Assembly (NCBI GenBank): GCA_963664715.2
Contig: CAXXUY010000001.1
Location: forward strand, 682,001-746,000
DNA from: JAPOXR01 sp963664715
GTDB taxonomy: Bacteria; Pseudomonadota; Alphaproteobacteria; Rhodobacterales; Rhodobacteraceae
Length of the DNA stretch: 64,000 nt
Direction: 5' to 3'
Shown here: piece after piece, positions 35,526-44,184 of the stretch
How positions within the stretch are numbered: position 1 is the stretch's first letter
How the letters are laid out: each line of letters begins with the position of its first letter
The notes under the pieces: generated by a model
Told to the model about the DNA's origin: nothing
What the model saw: only the letters and a program-made list of their open reading frames with translations
Databases searched by the model: none
Translations under genes and position numbers: made by a program

Positions 35526-36047
35526 ATGGGCAGCAGCCCGTCTGAAAGAAGAGACTGGCCGTTCAACTCTCAAATGAGCGTTGCGATTGCCGAGGCGCGT
35601 CAGGCGGGATCCAGGGGTGAAGTCCCTGTTGGTGCAGCGATTGCACGAGCGGATGGCCAGCTGATTGCGTCGGCCGGAAACATGACCCGTGAGTTGAAGG
35701 ATCCGACAGCGCATGCTGAAGTTGTTGCCATCCGGATGGCCTGCAAGGCTGTTGCCAGTTCCAGGCTTACCGACTGCAGCATCTATGTGACACTTGAGCC
35801 CTGCGCCATGTGCGCAGCAGCAATCAGCCATGCCAGGATCAGGCGCCTCTATTATGGGGCGGCCGATCCGAAATCGGGCGGAGTCGAGAATGGAGCAAGG
35901 GTATTTGAGCATCCCCAATGTCACTTCGTTCCCGAGGTCTATTCGGGCATATGCGAGACCGAATCCGCCGAATTGCTTAGAGAGTTCTTTGCAGATCTTC
36001 GCATCAGTCGCAGTGCCCGGCCGGTTGAAGATGAGGAGCGCCGGTAG
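35526..36047 (+). CDS. tadA: tRNA-specific adenosine deaminase (TadA-like)
   Basis: The 173-residue zinc deaminase converts the wobble adenosine of tRNA-Arg(ACG) to inosine. Zinc ligands are in THAEVV-type HAE (active-site Glu) and EPCAMC (PCxxC); GEVPVGAAIA and IRRLYYGAADPKSGGVENGARVF are typical of TadA. ATG at 35526 follows GAGGGAGG; the frame is open 18 codons further up. Other cytidine/guanine-deaminase-fold roles are less likely given the C-terminus. Confidence 0.88.
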   Translation: MGSSPSERRDWPFNSQMSVAIAEARQAGSRGEVPVGAAIARADGQLIASAGNMTRELKDPTAHAEVVAIRMACKAVASSRLTDCSIYVTLEPCAMCAAAISHARIRRLYYGAADPKSGGVENGARVFEHPQCHFVPEVYSGICETESAELLREFFADLRISRSARPVEDEERR

Positions 36048-36275
36048 CGGAGTCCATGTAGTTATCGGGTGAACGCAGGAACTGAATCCGGACTGGAGAA
36101 TCCGCCAGCGCAATCGGGACTTCGCTGACATCCCGAAACGGGAATTGCATGCTACCGGCAGGTTGCCCAGCTATCGCAACAAGGTTATTCGGGCGTGGAA
36201 ACGCAAGGCTCATTGGCACGTGATTCACGGGCGTTACCACAGGAGCTGACCGGTTCGTTCCGAAAGGACGTGTTC

Positions 36276-36965
36276 ATGCACAGCTGGAATACCTACATTG
36301 ACGGCTATTGTGAAAGGCTGGAGCCCGGATTCTGGTCGGAACCCTTGAACGCGGTTACGAATCTTGCATTCATCATTGCCGCGTTTGTAGCCGCCAGGTG
36401 GCTGGGAGGGGGCCGACACGCCCAGACACGCGTGCTGGTAGCGATCCTGGCTGCAATCGGGGTTGGTTCATTCCTGTTCCATACATTCGCAACCAGGTGG
36501 GCGGCGATGACCGATGTCGTCCCGATCGCCATGTTCGTCCTCTATTTTCTTTACCTTAGCAACCGGTACTTTCTCGGGTTGAACGTAGTGCCCGCTTTCC
36601 TTGCGACACTTCTGTTCTTTCCGTATGCGCCGGCTGCAACGTTTGGGGTCGCGTCGGTGTTTCCATTCGTCGGTGGTTCCGCTGCGTATGTTTCAATTGC
36701 ATTGTTGATTTTCATTTATGCGGTCCTGCTGGCGAGGAAGATGCCGGATGTTTCCAGGGGACTCCTGTTGGGTGGGTGCCTGTTGATGGTGTCCATCGGT
36801 TTCCGGATTGCCGACGGAAGAATTTGCGACAGCTTTCCCCAGGGAACCCACTTGTTCTGGCATATCATCAATGCCGTCATGCTGGCCTGGATGATACAGG
36901 TGATTCGCAAGACCCTTGACGGAAACATGGCCGGCCGTGCCGGCGAACACTCATCCACGAGGTAG
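36276..36965 (+). CDS. ceramidase-family (CREST superfamily) membrane protein
   Basis: The 229-residue inner-membrane protein has about seven helices. It begins with YIDGYCERLEPGFWSEPLNAVTNLAFI and keeps LFHTFATRWAAMTDVVPI and THLFWHIINAVMLAW, whose His/Asp/His pattern provides the zinc site of alkaline-ceramidase-like hydrolases. Bacterial members are common, but their substrates are not established. ATG at 36276 with AAAGGA eight bases upstream is preferred over GTG at 36195. It is followed by gatC after 7 bases. Confidence 0.82.
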   Translation: MHSWNTYIDGYCERLEPGFWSEPLNAVTNLAFIIAAFVAARWLGGGRHAQTRVLVAILAAIGVGSFLFHTFATRWAAMTDVVPIAMFVLYFLYLSNRYFLGLNVVPAFLATLLFFPYAPAATFGVASVFPFVGGSAAYVSIALLIFIYAVLLARKMPDVSRGLLLGGCLLMVSIGFRIADGRICDSFPQGTHLFWHIINAVMLAWMIQVIRKTLDGNMAGRAGEHSSTR

Positions 36966-36972
36966 GAAAACC

Positions 36973-37260
36973 ATGTCGATTGATCTCCAGGCGGCCCGGC
37001 AGGCTGCCCATCTGGCCAGAATAAGGGTCGAAGAGACTGAATTGCCGGCAATTGCCAGGGAACTGAGTTCAATCGTGGAATTCATGGAACAACTGAAAGA
37101 GGTTGATGTTGATGGCGTGGAGCCCATGTCGACGGTCACGCCAATGGAACTGTGGCGCAGGCAGGATGTCGTCGAACAGGCATCGGATCAGTCGACGATA
37201 CTCTCGAACGCACCCGAATCAAGGCAGGGTTTCTTCGCAGTCCCGAAGGTTGTTGAATGA
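36973..37260 (+). CDS. gatC: Asp-tRNA(Asn)/Glu-tRNA(Gln) amidotransferase subunit C
   Basis: The 95-residue protein wraps GatA and GatB in the complex that amidates misacylated Glu-tRNA(Gln)/Asp-tRNA(Asn). The family sequence is clear: AARQAAHLARIRVEE, LSSIVEFMEQLKEVDVDGVEPMSTV and a C-terminal SNAPESRQGFFAVPKVVE. ATG at 36973 follows TAGGAAAA; an upstream open frame overlaps the ceramidase-like gene and is ignored. It overlaps gatA by 4 bases (ATGA). Confidence 0.93.
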   Translation: MSIDLQAARQAAHLARIRVEETELPAIARELSSIVEFMEQLKEVDVDGVEPMSTVTPMELWRRQDVVEQASDQSTILSNAPESRQGFFAVPKVVE

Positions 37261-38748
37261 CACAGAAACTGAACACGCTGACCATTGCCGAAGCAGCGAA
37301 GGGCCTGCGCAAGCGTGACTTTACTGCAACAGAACTGACGGAGGCCTGCATTGGCGAGATCGAATCGGCTCGACGGCTTAACGCGTTCTGCCATTTGTCC
37401 CTTGAACTGGCGCGTGACAGGGCGGAACTCGCCGACGAAAGGCTGAGCAGGGAGGATCCTGAACCGCTTTGTGGCATTCCGATCGGAATCAAGGATCTCT
37501 TCTGCACGATCGGTGCTCCGACCCAGGCGGCGTCGCGAATATTGGAGGGTTTCAGTTCGGGCTACGAATCAACTGTAACGGCGAAGCTGCAGCAGGCTGG
37601 CGCTGTCATGCTTGGCAAGCTCAACATGGACGAATTCGCAATGGGGTCCTCCACTGAGCATTCGGTCTATGGACCGGCGATAAACCCCTGGCGATCCGAG
37701 GAATCCCGCGATGACCGTTCTCCGGGGGGGATCGTCAGGAGGTTCAGCTGCTGCCGTCGCTGCCGACCTATGCCTTGGTGCAACCGGGACGGACACCGGG
37801 GGATCGATTCGCCAGCCTGCCGCATTTTCAGGAATCGTCGGTATTAAACCCACCTACGGACGATGTTCCAGATGGGGAATCGTGGCATTCGCCTCCTCGC
37901 TCGATCAGGCCGGACCGCTGGCAAAATCCGTTCACGATGCTGCGATCATGCTGGAAGCGATGGCAGGCCATGATTCCCGGGACTCGACATCCGCACCGCG
38001 ACCGGTGCCTGGCTACGCCGCGTTGCTGGACGGGGATGTACGGGGAATGCGTATCGGCATCCCGGACGAATACCGAACCGGTGGCGCTCCCGACGAAATC
38101 AACAACCTGTGGGACAGTGGCGCCAGGATGCTGGAGGATGCCGGTGCCGAAATCGTACGTATATCGCTTCCGCATACGAGGTACGCGCTTCCGGCCTACT
38201 ATGTGGTTGCTCCTGCCGAGGCTTCTTCAAATCTTGCGCGTTATGACGGAGTGCGATATGGTTACCGGGCGAAGCTCGGCCGCGGCGATGGCATCACGGA
38301 GATGTACGAGAAAACCCGGGCAGAAGGGTTCGGCGCCGAGGTCAAGCGACGCGTATTGGTAGGTGCATATGTGTTGTCTCAGGGGTTCTACGAGGCATAT
38401 TACAGGCGAGCACAAAGGGTCAGGACGCTAATCCGCAGAGATTTCGAGAACGCATTTTCGAGCGGTATTGACTCGATTCTTACACCGACGACGCCGAATT
38501 CGGCATTCCGGATCGGTGAAATGAACGATGACGATCCGGTGAAGATGTATCTCAATGACATCTTTACGGTCACTGTTAACCTTGCAGGTCTGCCTGGAAT
38601 ATCAGTGCCATCCGGACTGGATACGGATGGCCTTCCGCTCGGCCTCCAATTGATTGGACGGCCGTGGGAAGAGGATAGGCTTCTGAATTGCGCTTACGCA
38701 CTTGAGCGAGCAGCCGGTTTCAACGCTAAACCGGCGAAATGGTGGTAG
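37257..38748 (+). pseudogene. gatA: Glu-tRNA(Gln) amidotransferase subunit A with a frameshift at a G7 run
   Basis: The gene runs from ATG at 37257 to the stop at 38748 but in two frames. The first part carries the catalytic lysine (Lys79, GIPIGIKDLF) and stays homologous up to SEESRDDRSPGG. The second part, in the +1 frame, resumes with GGSSGGSAAAVAADLCLGATGTDTGGSIRQPAAF, including the cis-Ser/Ser pair of the triad. The shift falls at seven consecutive G's (37724-37730); six would restore one reading frame of about 496 codons. GatA is essential where Gln-tRNA is made indirectly, so an assembly or sequencing error or a recoding event is more likely than real loss. Confidence 0.85.
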
Positions 38749-38752
38749 GCAA

Positions 38753-39655
38753 ATGAAAGATCAGGACAAGATTGGCCGTGCAACGCTGCCGGCCGCATTG
38801 GTGGCTTTGGCCTTGGTCGCAGGTTGTGACGACCAGTCCGAAGCCCCACAGGAGTCGCCTGAATTGCAGGCAAATGCTGGAGTTGAGCAGACTTCCAATC
38901 CGGAACGGGAAGGTTTGCAAATTCTGCGAGCGGATGTTCCGCCGGAATTCGGACGGGGCGAACCGGTCTCGATTGAATCCATTGTGGAAGTTGCGCTCGC
39001 ACAGGCGGAGAGCGATGGCATGACGTCACAGCCACCGGGCTCAACAGGGTATGTTGTCGAACCGCCGGGTGGACCAATGGGCCTCCTTGCATTTGAAGAG
39101 TGGGGAATTGAGGATTTTCCAAATTTCGGGCCGCCAGGGTCTGACAATCCTGCCGGCTTGATCCGCGTGGCTTCGGCTTCGTGGCCGAATCAGCCACCGC
39201 CATCGATACAACAGTCGCCTGGTGTTGCGGGAAATGGATCGCTTCCAGCCGACAGGCCGGCAAGGCGGGCAGAATCGTTGTCCGATGAGCAGGATTTCGA
39301 AGCGGTGTCTGTCCGGGAGACCATCGAGTCGGATGCCGTCAGGAGGCAGGGCCAGCAACAGCAACTGATCGTATTCAGACCATCCGACCTTCCGGAAAGG
39401 ACAGGCGCGTCGAATGTCGCGGCGTTTGCGCTGAGCGTATCACATGAAGCCGGAACGGCTGTCTATCCGAGGCGTGTCGCCCTCTTCAGCAGCAGGTCGT
39501 ATGAGGACCGTTGCAGAATGTACCCGGATGAGGACGCGGCGCAGCTTGCCTTCCTAGATTCCGGCGGCCCGTCTGCAGACAGGTTGGGCATCGATCCCGA
39601 TGGCGATGGCTATGCATGCAGCTGGAATCCGGCAATCTACCGCAAAATGCTTTGA
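38753..39655 (+). CDS. lipoprotein with C-terminal Excalibur-like calcium-binding segment
   Basis: The 300-residue exported protein starts MKDQDKIGRATL and has a lipobox ALVAGC at about residue 23. A low-complexity, proline/glutamine-rich middle part is followed by an Excalibur-like end (RCRMYPDEDAAQLAFLDSGG, then DRLGIDPDGDGYACSW), with the DxDxDGxxC pattern that suggests Ca2+ binding. ATG at 38753 is 4 bases after the gatA stop. The next gene encodes a peptidoglycan amidase, so an envelope role is plausible (inference). Confidence 0.75.
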   Translation: MKDQDKIGRATLPAALVALALVAGCDDQSEAPQESPELQANAGVEQTSNPEREGLQILRADVPPEFGRGEPVSIESIVEVALAQAESDGMTSQPPGSTGYVVEPPGGPMGLLAFEEWGIEDFPNFGPPGSDNPAGLIRVASASWPNQPPPSIQQSPGVAGNGSLPADRPARRAESLSDEQDFEAVSVRETIESDAVRRQGQQQQLIVFRPSDLPERTGASNVAAFALSVSHEAGTAVYPRRVALFSSRSYEDRCRMYPDEDAAQLAFLDSGGPSADRLGIDPDGDGYACSWNPAIYRKML

Positions 39656-39660
39656 TCGGT

Positions 39661-40356
39661 GTGGGTGTGAAGGCCGAACATCGTCCTTCACCAAACTTTG
39701 GAGACAGACGAGGGACAGGCCGTCCGTCCCTCATCGTTCTCCATTACACCGGCATGGCCACGAGCGAAGCTGCGCTGCAGAGGCTTTGTTCTCCCGAATT
39801 CGGGGTGTCGGCGCATTACGTGATCGACGAAACCGGCCGGATATTCCGGCTGGTCAATGAACAAAAGCGTGCCTGGCATGCAGGAGCCGGTGGTTGGGCC
39901 GGACGACAGGACCTGAATTCGCGTTCAGTCGGCATCGAGATAGCCAACCCTGGCAACCAGCCATATTCCGAGGCTCAGATGATTGCGGTCGAATCCCTGT
40001 TGAGGCACTTGATGTGCAAGTGGCAAATTCCAGCGCATGGCGTCATTGGCCATTCGGACCTGGCGCCCGGAAGAAAGTTTGATCCCGGTCCCAGATTTGA
40101 CTGGCGCAGGCTGGCTCTCGAGGGGCTTTCGGTCTGGCCTGAAACGCAGGCCGGGCCACCACCGGACAGTCGAGCCTTCGCATCTGCAGCGGCCCGTTTC
40201 GGTTATCCCGCACTTGGTGACAGTTCAGAAGGTGACAGGTTCGGGTCTCTTCTGGGGGCGTTCAGGTCCAGGTTCCGGCCGTGGGCGAGTGGCCCGCTTG
40301 ATCGGTGGGACATGGGGGCGATGATGAGCCTGGCAGACAGTTGCCCGGGCGAGTGA
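39661..40356 (+). CDS. N-acetylmuramoyl-L-alanine amidase, AmpD-like
   Basis: This is a zinc amidase of the amidase_2 family, cutting the bond between N-acetylmuramic acid and the stem peptide in recycling or remodelling of peptidoglycan. Motifs: PSPNFGDRR, LIVLHYTGMATSEAAL (first zinc His), VSAHYVIDETGRIFRLV, RSVGIEIANPGNQPYSEAQ and GVIGHSDLAPGRKFDPG (His and Asp ligands). There is no signal peptide, so it is probably cytoplasmic, like AmpD. The start is uncertain: GTG at 39661 is used, but TTG at 39652 (overlapping the previous stop) or ATG at 39616 are possible. A C-terminal extension after about residue 160 resembles a peptidoglycan-binding domain. Confidence 0.85.
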   Translation: MGVKAEHRPSPNFGDRRGTGRPSLIVLHYTGMATSEAALQRLCSPEFGVSAHYVIDETGRIFRLVNEQKRAWHAGAGGWAGRQDLNSRSVGIEIANPGNQPYSEAQMIAVESLLRHLMCKWQIPAHGVIGHSDLAPGRKFDPGPRFDWRRLALEGLSVWPETQAGPPPDSRAFASAAARFGYPALGDSSEGDRFGSLLGAFRSRFRPWASGPLDRWDMGAMMSLADSCPGE

Positions 40357-40449
40357 CAGGAATGGGCAACCGGACGAGACGGCTCACGATGCAACTTCCG
40401 GGGAGTTGGCGGGATTGACTGCAAATTGCACGACCGTTAGTTGAATCCG

Positions 40450-40821
40450 GGCGCGGACGACCGGATGGCCGCGCGGGAGACTCCCGTGAGGAAAGTCCGG
40501 ACTCCACAAGGCAACGGTGCCGGGTAACGCCCGGCCGGGGCAACCCGAGGGAAAGCGCCGCAGAAAACAGACCGCCTGGTGACAGGCAAGGGTGAAACGG
40601 TGGAGTAAGAGACCACCGCGTTGTCGGCAACGACGGCGGCACGGCAAGCCCCACCGGGAGCAATGCCAAATAGGGGCTGCGCGCGGCAGGATCGCATGTT
40701 CGCCTTGGACAAGCGGCCCGGGTAGGCAGCAAGATCGCCGCGGCGACGCGGCGGGCAGATGAATGGCCATCCATGAAGGCTATGCCTTCAGGACAGAATC
40801 CGGCTTACAGGTCGTCCGCGC
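40450..40821 (+). ncRNA. rnpB: RNase P RNA, bacterial class A
   Basis: This is the catalytic RNA of RNase P, which matures tRNA 5' ends. The conserved 5' core GAGGAAAGTCCGGACTCC (40491 onward), ACAG-A around 40565, GGTGAAACGG, GTAAGAGACCACC and the 3' core GGGAGCAATGCCAAATAGGGG all occur in order and at normal spacing. Closing helix P1 is formed by GCGCGGACGACC at 40450 and GGTCGTCCGCGC at 40810-40821, a 12-bp perfect match that sets both ends. Length is about 372 nt. The upstream interval 40357-40449 holds its promoter. Confidence 0.95.
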
Positions 40822-41401
40822 TCCATTCTCGTACTGTCGGAGTGGAAAGATGAACAGAGGGAAGAGTTTGACTGCATGGCTCGAAGATCTGACCGAATGA
40901 CTGTCAGAGTCGAATTAGAGACCGTCGTGCAGGGAAACGAATCAGACAAGGTCCCGCTTGGATGATGTGCTGCTCCGTGTTTGGCGGTGCCGTATTCGTG
41001 GGACAAGTCCAAGACAGTTTTGCCAGATCCAGGATTGCATATGGCGTCGGCCGTATCGCAGGGTGCTGTGATCACGCTTCGTGAAGTCAAGAGGGACGAT
41101 CTGCAACATGCAACTTGCAGCAGACCAGCCTGTGAAGGCGTCAAGAAGGCCAGGCTGGTTTTCGTTTATCCTATTCCCAGGGGCAGGATGCATGAGGAGG
41201 TAGCGATTGGCATCAGTCCAAGGTCGCAGTGCGGCAAATTATGTGTCCGCAACCCACACATGAACGGAGAATCCGGCGTGAATTGGGATGAAGACATCTC
41301 ACAAGCAAGGAGGAACTGCGTGAATTCGTTGAGCGCCTTCGTGTCTTTTCCGTCGTGAACCGGTGTTCCTTCGAAATCATCGGGTTCCGGATTTTGCAGG
41401 A
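40822..41401. other. 580-base region without recognisable gene
   Basis: Open frames of 125 codons (plus, 40981-41358) and 81 codons (minus, 41166-41411) occur, but neither reads like a known family. The minus one overlaps the end of the DUF917 gene by 10 bases and could be a small extra gene of that operon; no ribosome-binding site supports it. Confidence 0.35.
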
Positions 41402-42502
41402 CTACCTCCAAGCGAGCGACTCAACTTTCTGATAGTCCTCTTCGATTCCGAAAGCCTGGGGTCCTATGAATTGCAGAGCCTGCGAGGAGCGCATGTTTTC
41501 CGTCGCAGCAATGGCCAGAACCTTGACACGTTGCCCGTATCCCAGGTTTTCGGTCGTTATGGGCTCTCCGGTTTCCCGATCGAGAATGGTGATCAAATCC
41601 GGGACGATGGCAAGCGTCCTGCCGTGAATGGTCGCTCGAAGGAATTCGTTCTGGAAAGTGACGAGCATCTCGATACCGGGATTGTCTTGTGCCGCAAGGC
41701 ACACCTTCCCGACCGCAAATCCTGCGGTTGTTTCACGGAGAATGTCTTGAACCTTGCCATCGAAGATGACGGCCGCGAAGCGAGGCGGGCTTGACGTCTT
41801 GAAAAACCCCGCGAGCGCCTCGCAAACCTCTTCGGTTCCAGAACTGCGTGCCTCGCGCAGTGCCTTGCCGATTTCGACAGCCAGCGAAATCGTGCGGGGC
41901 ACGCAGGTCTTGTGCATGATCGAACCACTCATCGGATAGCTCGCGCATTGAGAAATTCCACCCATTTGCACGCAGACCGGCCGCCCGTACCGTTCGGTTC
42001 GAATCGCTGAGTCAGTAATCAGGAGCACTGTGTTGCCAAAGTCGTCAGACATCACGAACGGATTGACGTCTGCGCCGTAAATGTTGAACGTCGTCATCTG
42101 AAATTCGGGGAATGCGCGTCCCATGCCGTCGCCATCAACAACCGGGACGCCTAGCCGGGCAGCGACAACCAGGGGGATGGTCGCGTTAATGCCTCCTGCC
42201 TCCAATGGCATGATGCAGTTGAATTTCCTGCCAATTTCCCTTTCGGCGCGCTTCATGGACTCGATCATGCCGCGGGCATTCGGCAGTTTTTCCACGAATG
42301 CGGTCGGCGCACCCATGCAGGCAAGCGTTATTCCGAAATGATCATCATTCAGGTCATCGGGGTCAAGAAGTTGGATAAACCCGCATTTTTTCAGTTCTTG
42401 CGAGAGCATGAGGCGCCCGAGATAGGGGTCGCCGCCGCCGCCGGTTCCGAGCAAAGCCGTGCCGCGGATAAAGTCTTCCAGATTGCCTTTGGTTATTTCC
42501 AT
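41402..42502 (-). CDS. DUF917 family protein (Pfam PF06032)
   Basis: The 366-residue cytoplasmic protein begins ITKGNLEDFIRGTALLGTGGGGDPYLGRLM, the N-terminal glycine-rich signature of DUF917. It also has GMIESMKRAEREIGRKFNCIMPLEAGGINATIPLVVAARLGVPVVDGDGMGRAFPE, the family's most conserved block. Members are typically encoded beside HyuA-type hydantoinase subunits, and one branch has been linked to thiohydantoin breakdown. It starts 2 bases after the HyuA-like gene stop, so they form one transcription unit and probably one complex. Substrate unknown. Confidence 0.85.
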   Translation of the reverse strand: MEITKGNLEDFIRGTALLGTGGGGDPYLGRLMLSQELKKCGFIQLLDPDDLNDDHFGITLACMGAPTAFVEKLPNARGMIESMKRAEREIGRKFNCIMPLEAGGINATIPLVVAARLGVPVVDGDGMGRAFPEFQMTTFNIYGADVNPFVMSDDFGNTVLLITDSAIRTERYGRPVCVQMGGISQCASYPMSGSIMHKTCVPRTISLAVEIGKALREARSSGTEEVCEALAGFFKTSSPPRFAAVIFDGKVQDILRETTAGFAVGKVCLAAQDNPGIEMLVTFQNEFLRATIHGRTLAIVPDLITILDRETGEPITTENLGYGQRVKVLAIAATENMRSSQALQFIGPQAFGIEEDYQKVESLAWR

Positions 42503-42504
42503 CG

Positions 42505-44061
42505 CTATGCGCTCCCCGCCTTGGCAAGATCGCCAATTGCCTTGGCCTTGATGCGCACGGCGCCACCCGGGAGGTAGGCCAAGGGCACTTCATCAAGGCT
42601 CACAATTGTGCTTGTTTCGGCGCTTGCACCAGCAGCAACGGCGCGAGCGATCGCCTCTTGCCTGGCCTGCTCGATGGCAGCGGCGCGGCCGACCTCCGAG
42701 TAGAGGAATATCTTGTCGACTTCGCCACCAACCTGCGCGAGTCCCGCGCCAATTGCATTGGCAACGCCTGCATTCACTGGCCGAAGGACATCGCTGGCCC
42801 CTTTGATGTCCCGGTTGACAAGAATGGCGCCGCCACCGACCAGTACGACTGGAATGTTGCCCTGGCTTGTTTTCACCTTGTCCACGGCCACTTCCAGCTG
42901 GCGATGAATCTCGTCCAATGCAGCATTCACCAGATCTTCGCCGACATGGACCACCCTTTCGGGATCGCCGATCTCTGCATGACCTGCGGCAACGGCAATG
43001 TCGGTCGCGGTCAGCGTGTCGCCACCGAAGACCAACGCCTTTTCGGTCAGCTTCAGCGCGACCGAGTCCGGCCCGACGGTAACGCCATCCTTCGTTTCCC
43101 GGACGATGCTGCCACCGCCGAGCCCGATGGCAAGAATATCGGGCATCCGAAAATTTGTGCGAACGGAACCGATATCGACAGCAAGGGCGGAGTCCCTGGG
43201 GAACCCGTCCTTCAGCACTCCGATATCAGACGTTGTCCCACCGATGTCGATGACGATGCCATCCTTGATACCGGAAAGATACGCAGCCCCTCGCATCGAA
43301 TTCGTAGGTCCGGAGGCGAAGGTGAGAACCGGGTATCTTTCGGCAAACTCCGATGTCATCAGCGTTCCGTCATTTTGAGAAATGAACAGCGGGCAGTCGA
43401 ATTCCAACTCTTCAAACGCGGTGCGAAAAGCGTTCACGACGAGTTTCGAGATTTTCGCCAGTGACGCGTTCATGATAGTTGCGTTTTCCCGCTCGATCAG
43501 GCCCACGCGACCAATCTCGCTCGACAGCGTGATGCTGGTACTGGGAGCTTCTTCGAGGATGATCTCGGCCATACGATGTTCCATCGAATTGTTGACCGGT
43601 GAGAAGACGCCGGAAATGGCGACCGAACTGATACCCCTTTTCCGCATGTCCTGCGCAGCCGTGCGCACTGCATCTTCATCAAGTGCACGAATTTCGCGGC
43701 CGTCAAACTCGTAGCCGCCCCCGACCAAATAGGAGGTCTGGCCGATTACCCTGCGAAGGTTGTCCGGGAAGTCTGCCATTGACGGCAGGCTCTCCGTTGC
43801 CGGTAAGGCAGCGCGAAACGTTGCAACGGGGACCAGGTACTTGCCTTCAACGAACGCGTTGGTGAATTGTGTCGTCCCGATCATTACACCGGATACGTCC
43901 CGTGCCCTTGTATCGGTTTCATTCAGGACACTGCTGATCGCTGTCATCACGCCCGACGCGACATCTTCGGTTGTCTGGGACTTGACAGATGCGAAGACAC
44001 AATCCTCATCAAGCAATGCCGCATCTGTATTTGTCCCGCCGACATCAACGCCAATATGCAT
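42505..44061 (-). CDS. hydantoinase/oxoprolinase family protein (HyuA-like)
   Basis: The 518-residue ATPase-fold protein begins HIGVDVGGTNTDAALLDED (phosphate-binding motif of the ASKHA/HyuA superfamily), then IGTTQFTNAFVEGK, FSPVNNSMEHRMAEIILEE, ERENATIMNASL and DIGGTTSDIGVLKDGFPR near residue 280. Related enzymes open five-membered cyclic amides with ATP. At 518 residues it is shorter than full-length HyuA (about 680-700), matching the group that pairs with DUF917 instead of HyuB. No HyuB-like gene occurs nearby. ATG at 44061 has a GGAGGA site. Confidence 0.87.
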   Translation of the reverse strand: MHIGVDVGGTNTDAALLDEDCVFASVKSQTTEDVASGVMTAISSVLNETDTRARDVSGVMIGTTQFTNAFVEGKYLVPVATFRAALPATESLPSMADFPDNLRRVIGQTSYLVGGGYEFDGREIRALDEDAVRTAAQDMRKRGISSVAISGVFSPVNNSMEHRMAEIILEEAPSTSITLSSEIGRVGLIERENATIMNASLAKISKLVVNAFRTAFEELEFDCPLFISQNDGTLMTSEFAERYPVLTFASGPTNSMRGAAYLSGIKDGIVIDIGGTTSDIGVLKDGFPRDSALAVDIGSVRTNFRMPDILAIGLGGGSIVRETKDGVTVGPDSVALKLTEKALVFGGDTLTATDIAVAAGHAEIGDPERVVHVGEDLVNAALDEIHRQLEVAVDKVKTSQGNIPVVLVGGGAILVNRDIKGASDVLRPVNAGVANAIGAGLAQVGGEVDKIFLYSEVGRAAAIEQARQEAIARAVAAGASAETSTIVSLDEVPLAYLPGGAVRIKAKAIGDLAKAGSA

Positions 44062-44184
44062 GACGATCCTCCAGTTATTCGTGAAGCGATTTCAGCGACC
44101 TGTTGAATCGCATTCAACCGAAGTAACGGATAGGTGCAGACGCCATTTGGCTAGGAGGTGTGGCAAGCAACCGGGGGAATGCGT

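Noticed and set aside
40981..41358. 125-codon plus-strand frame after rnpB
   Set aside because: No ribosome-binding site and no family resemblance.
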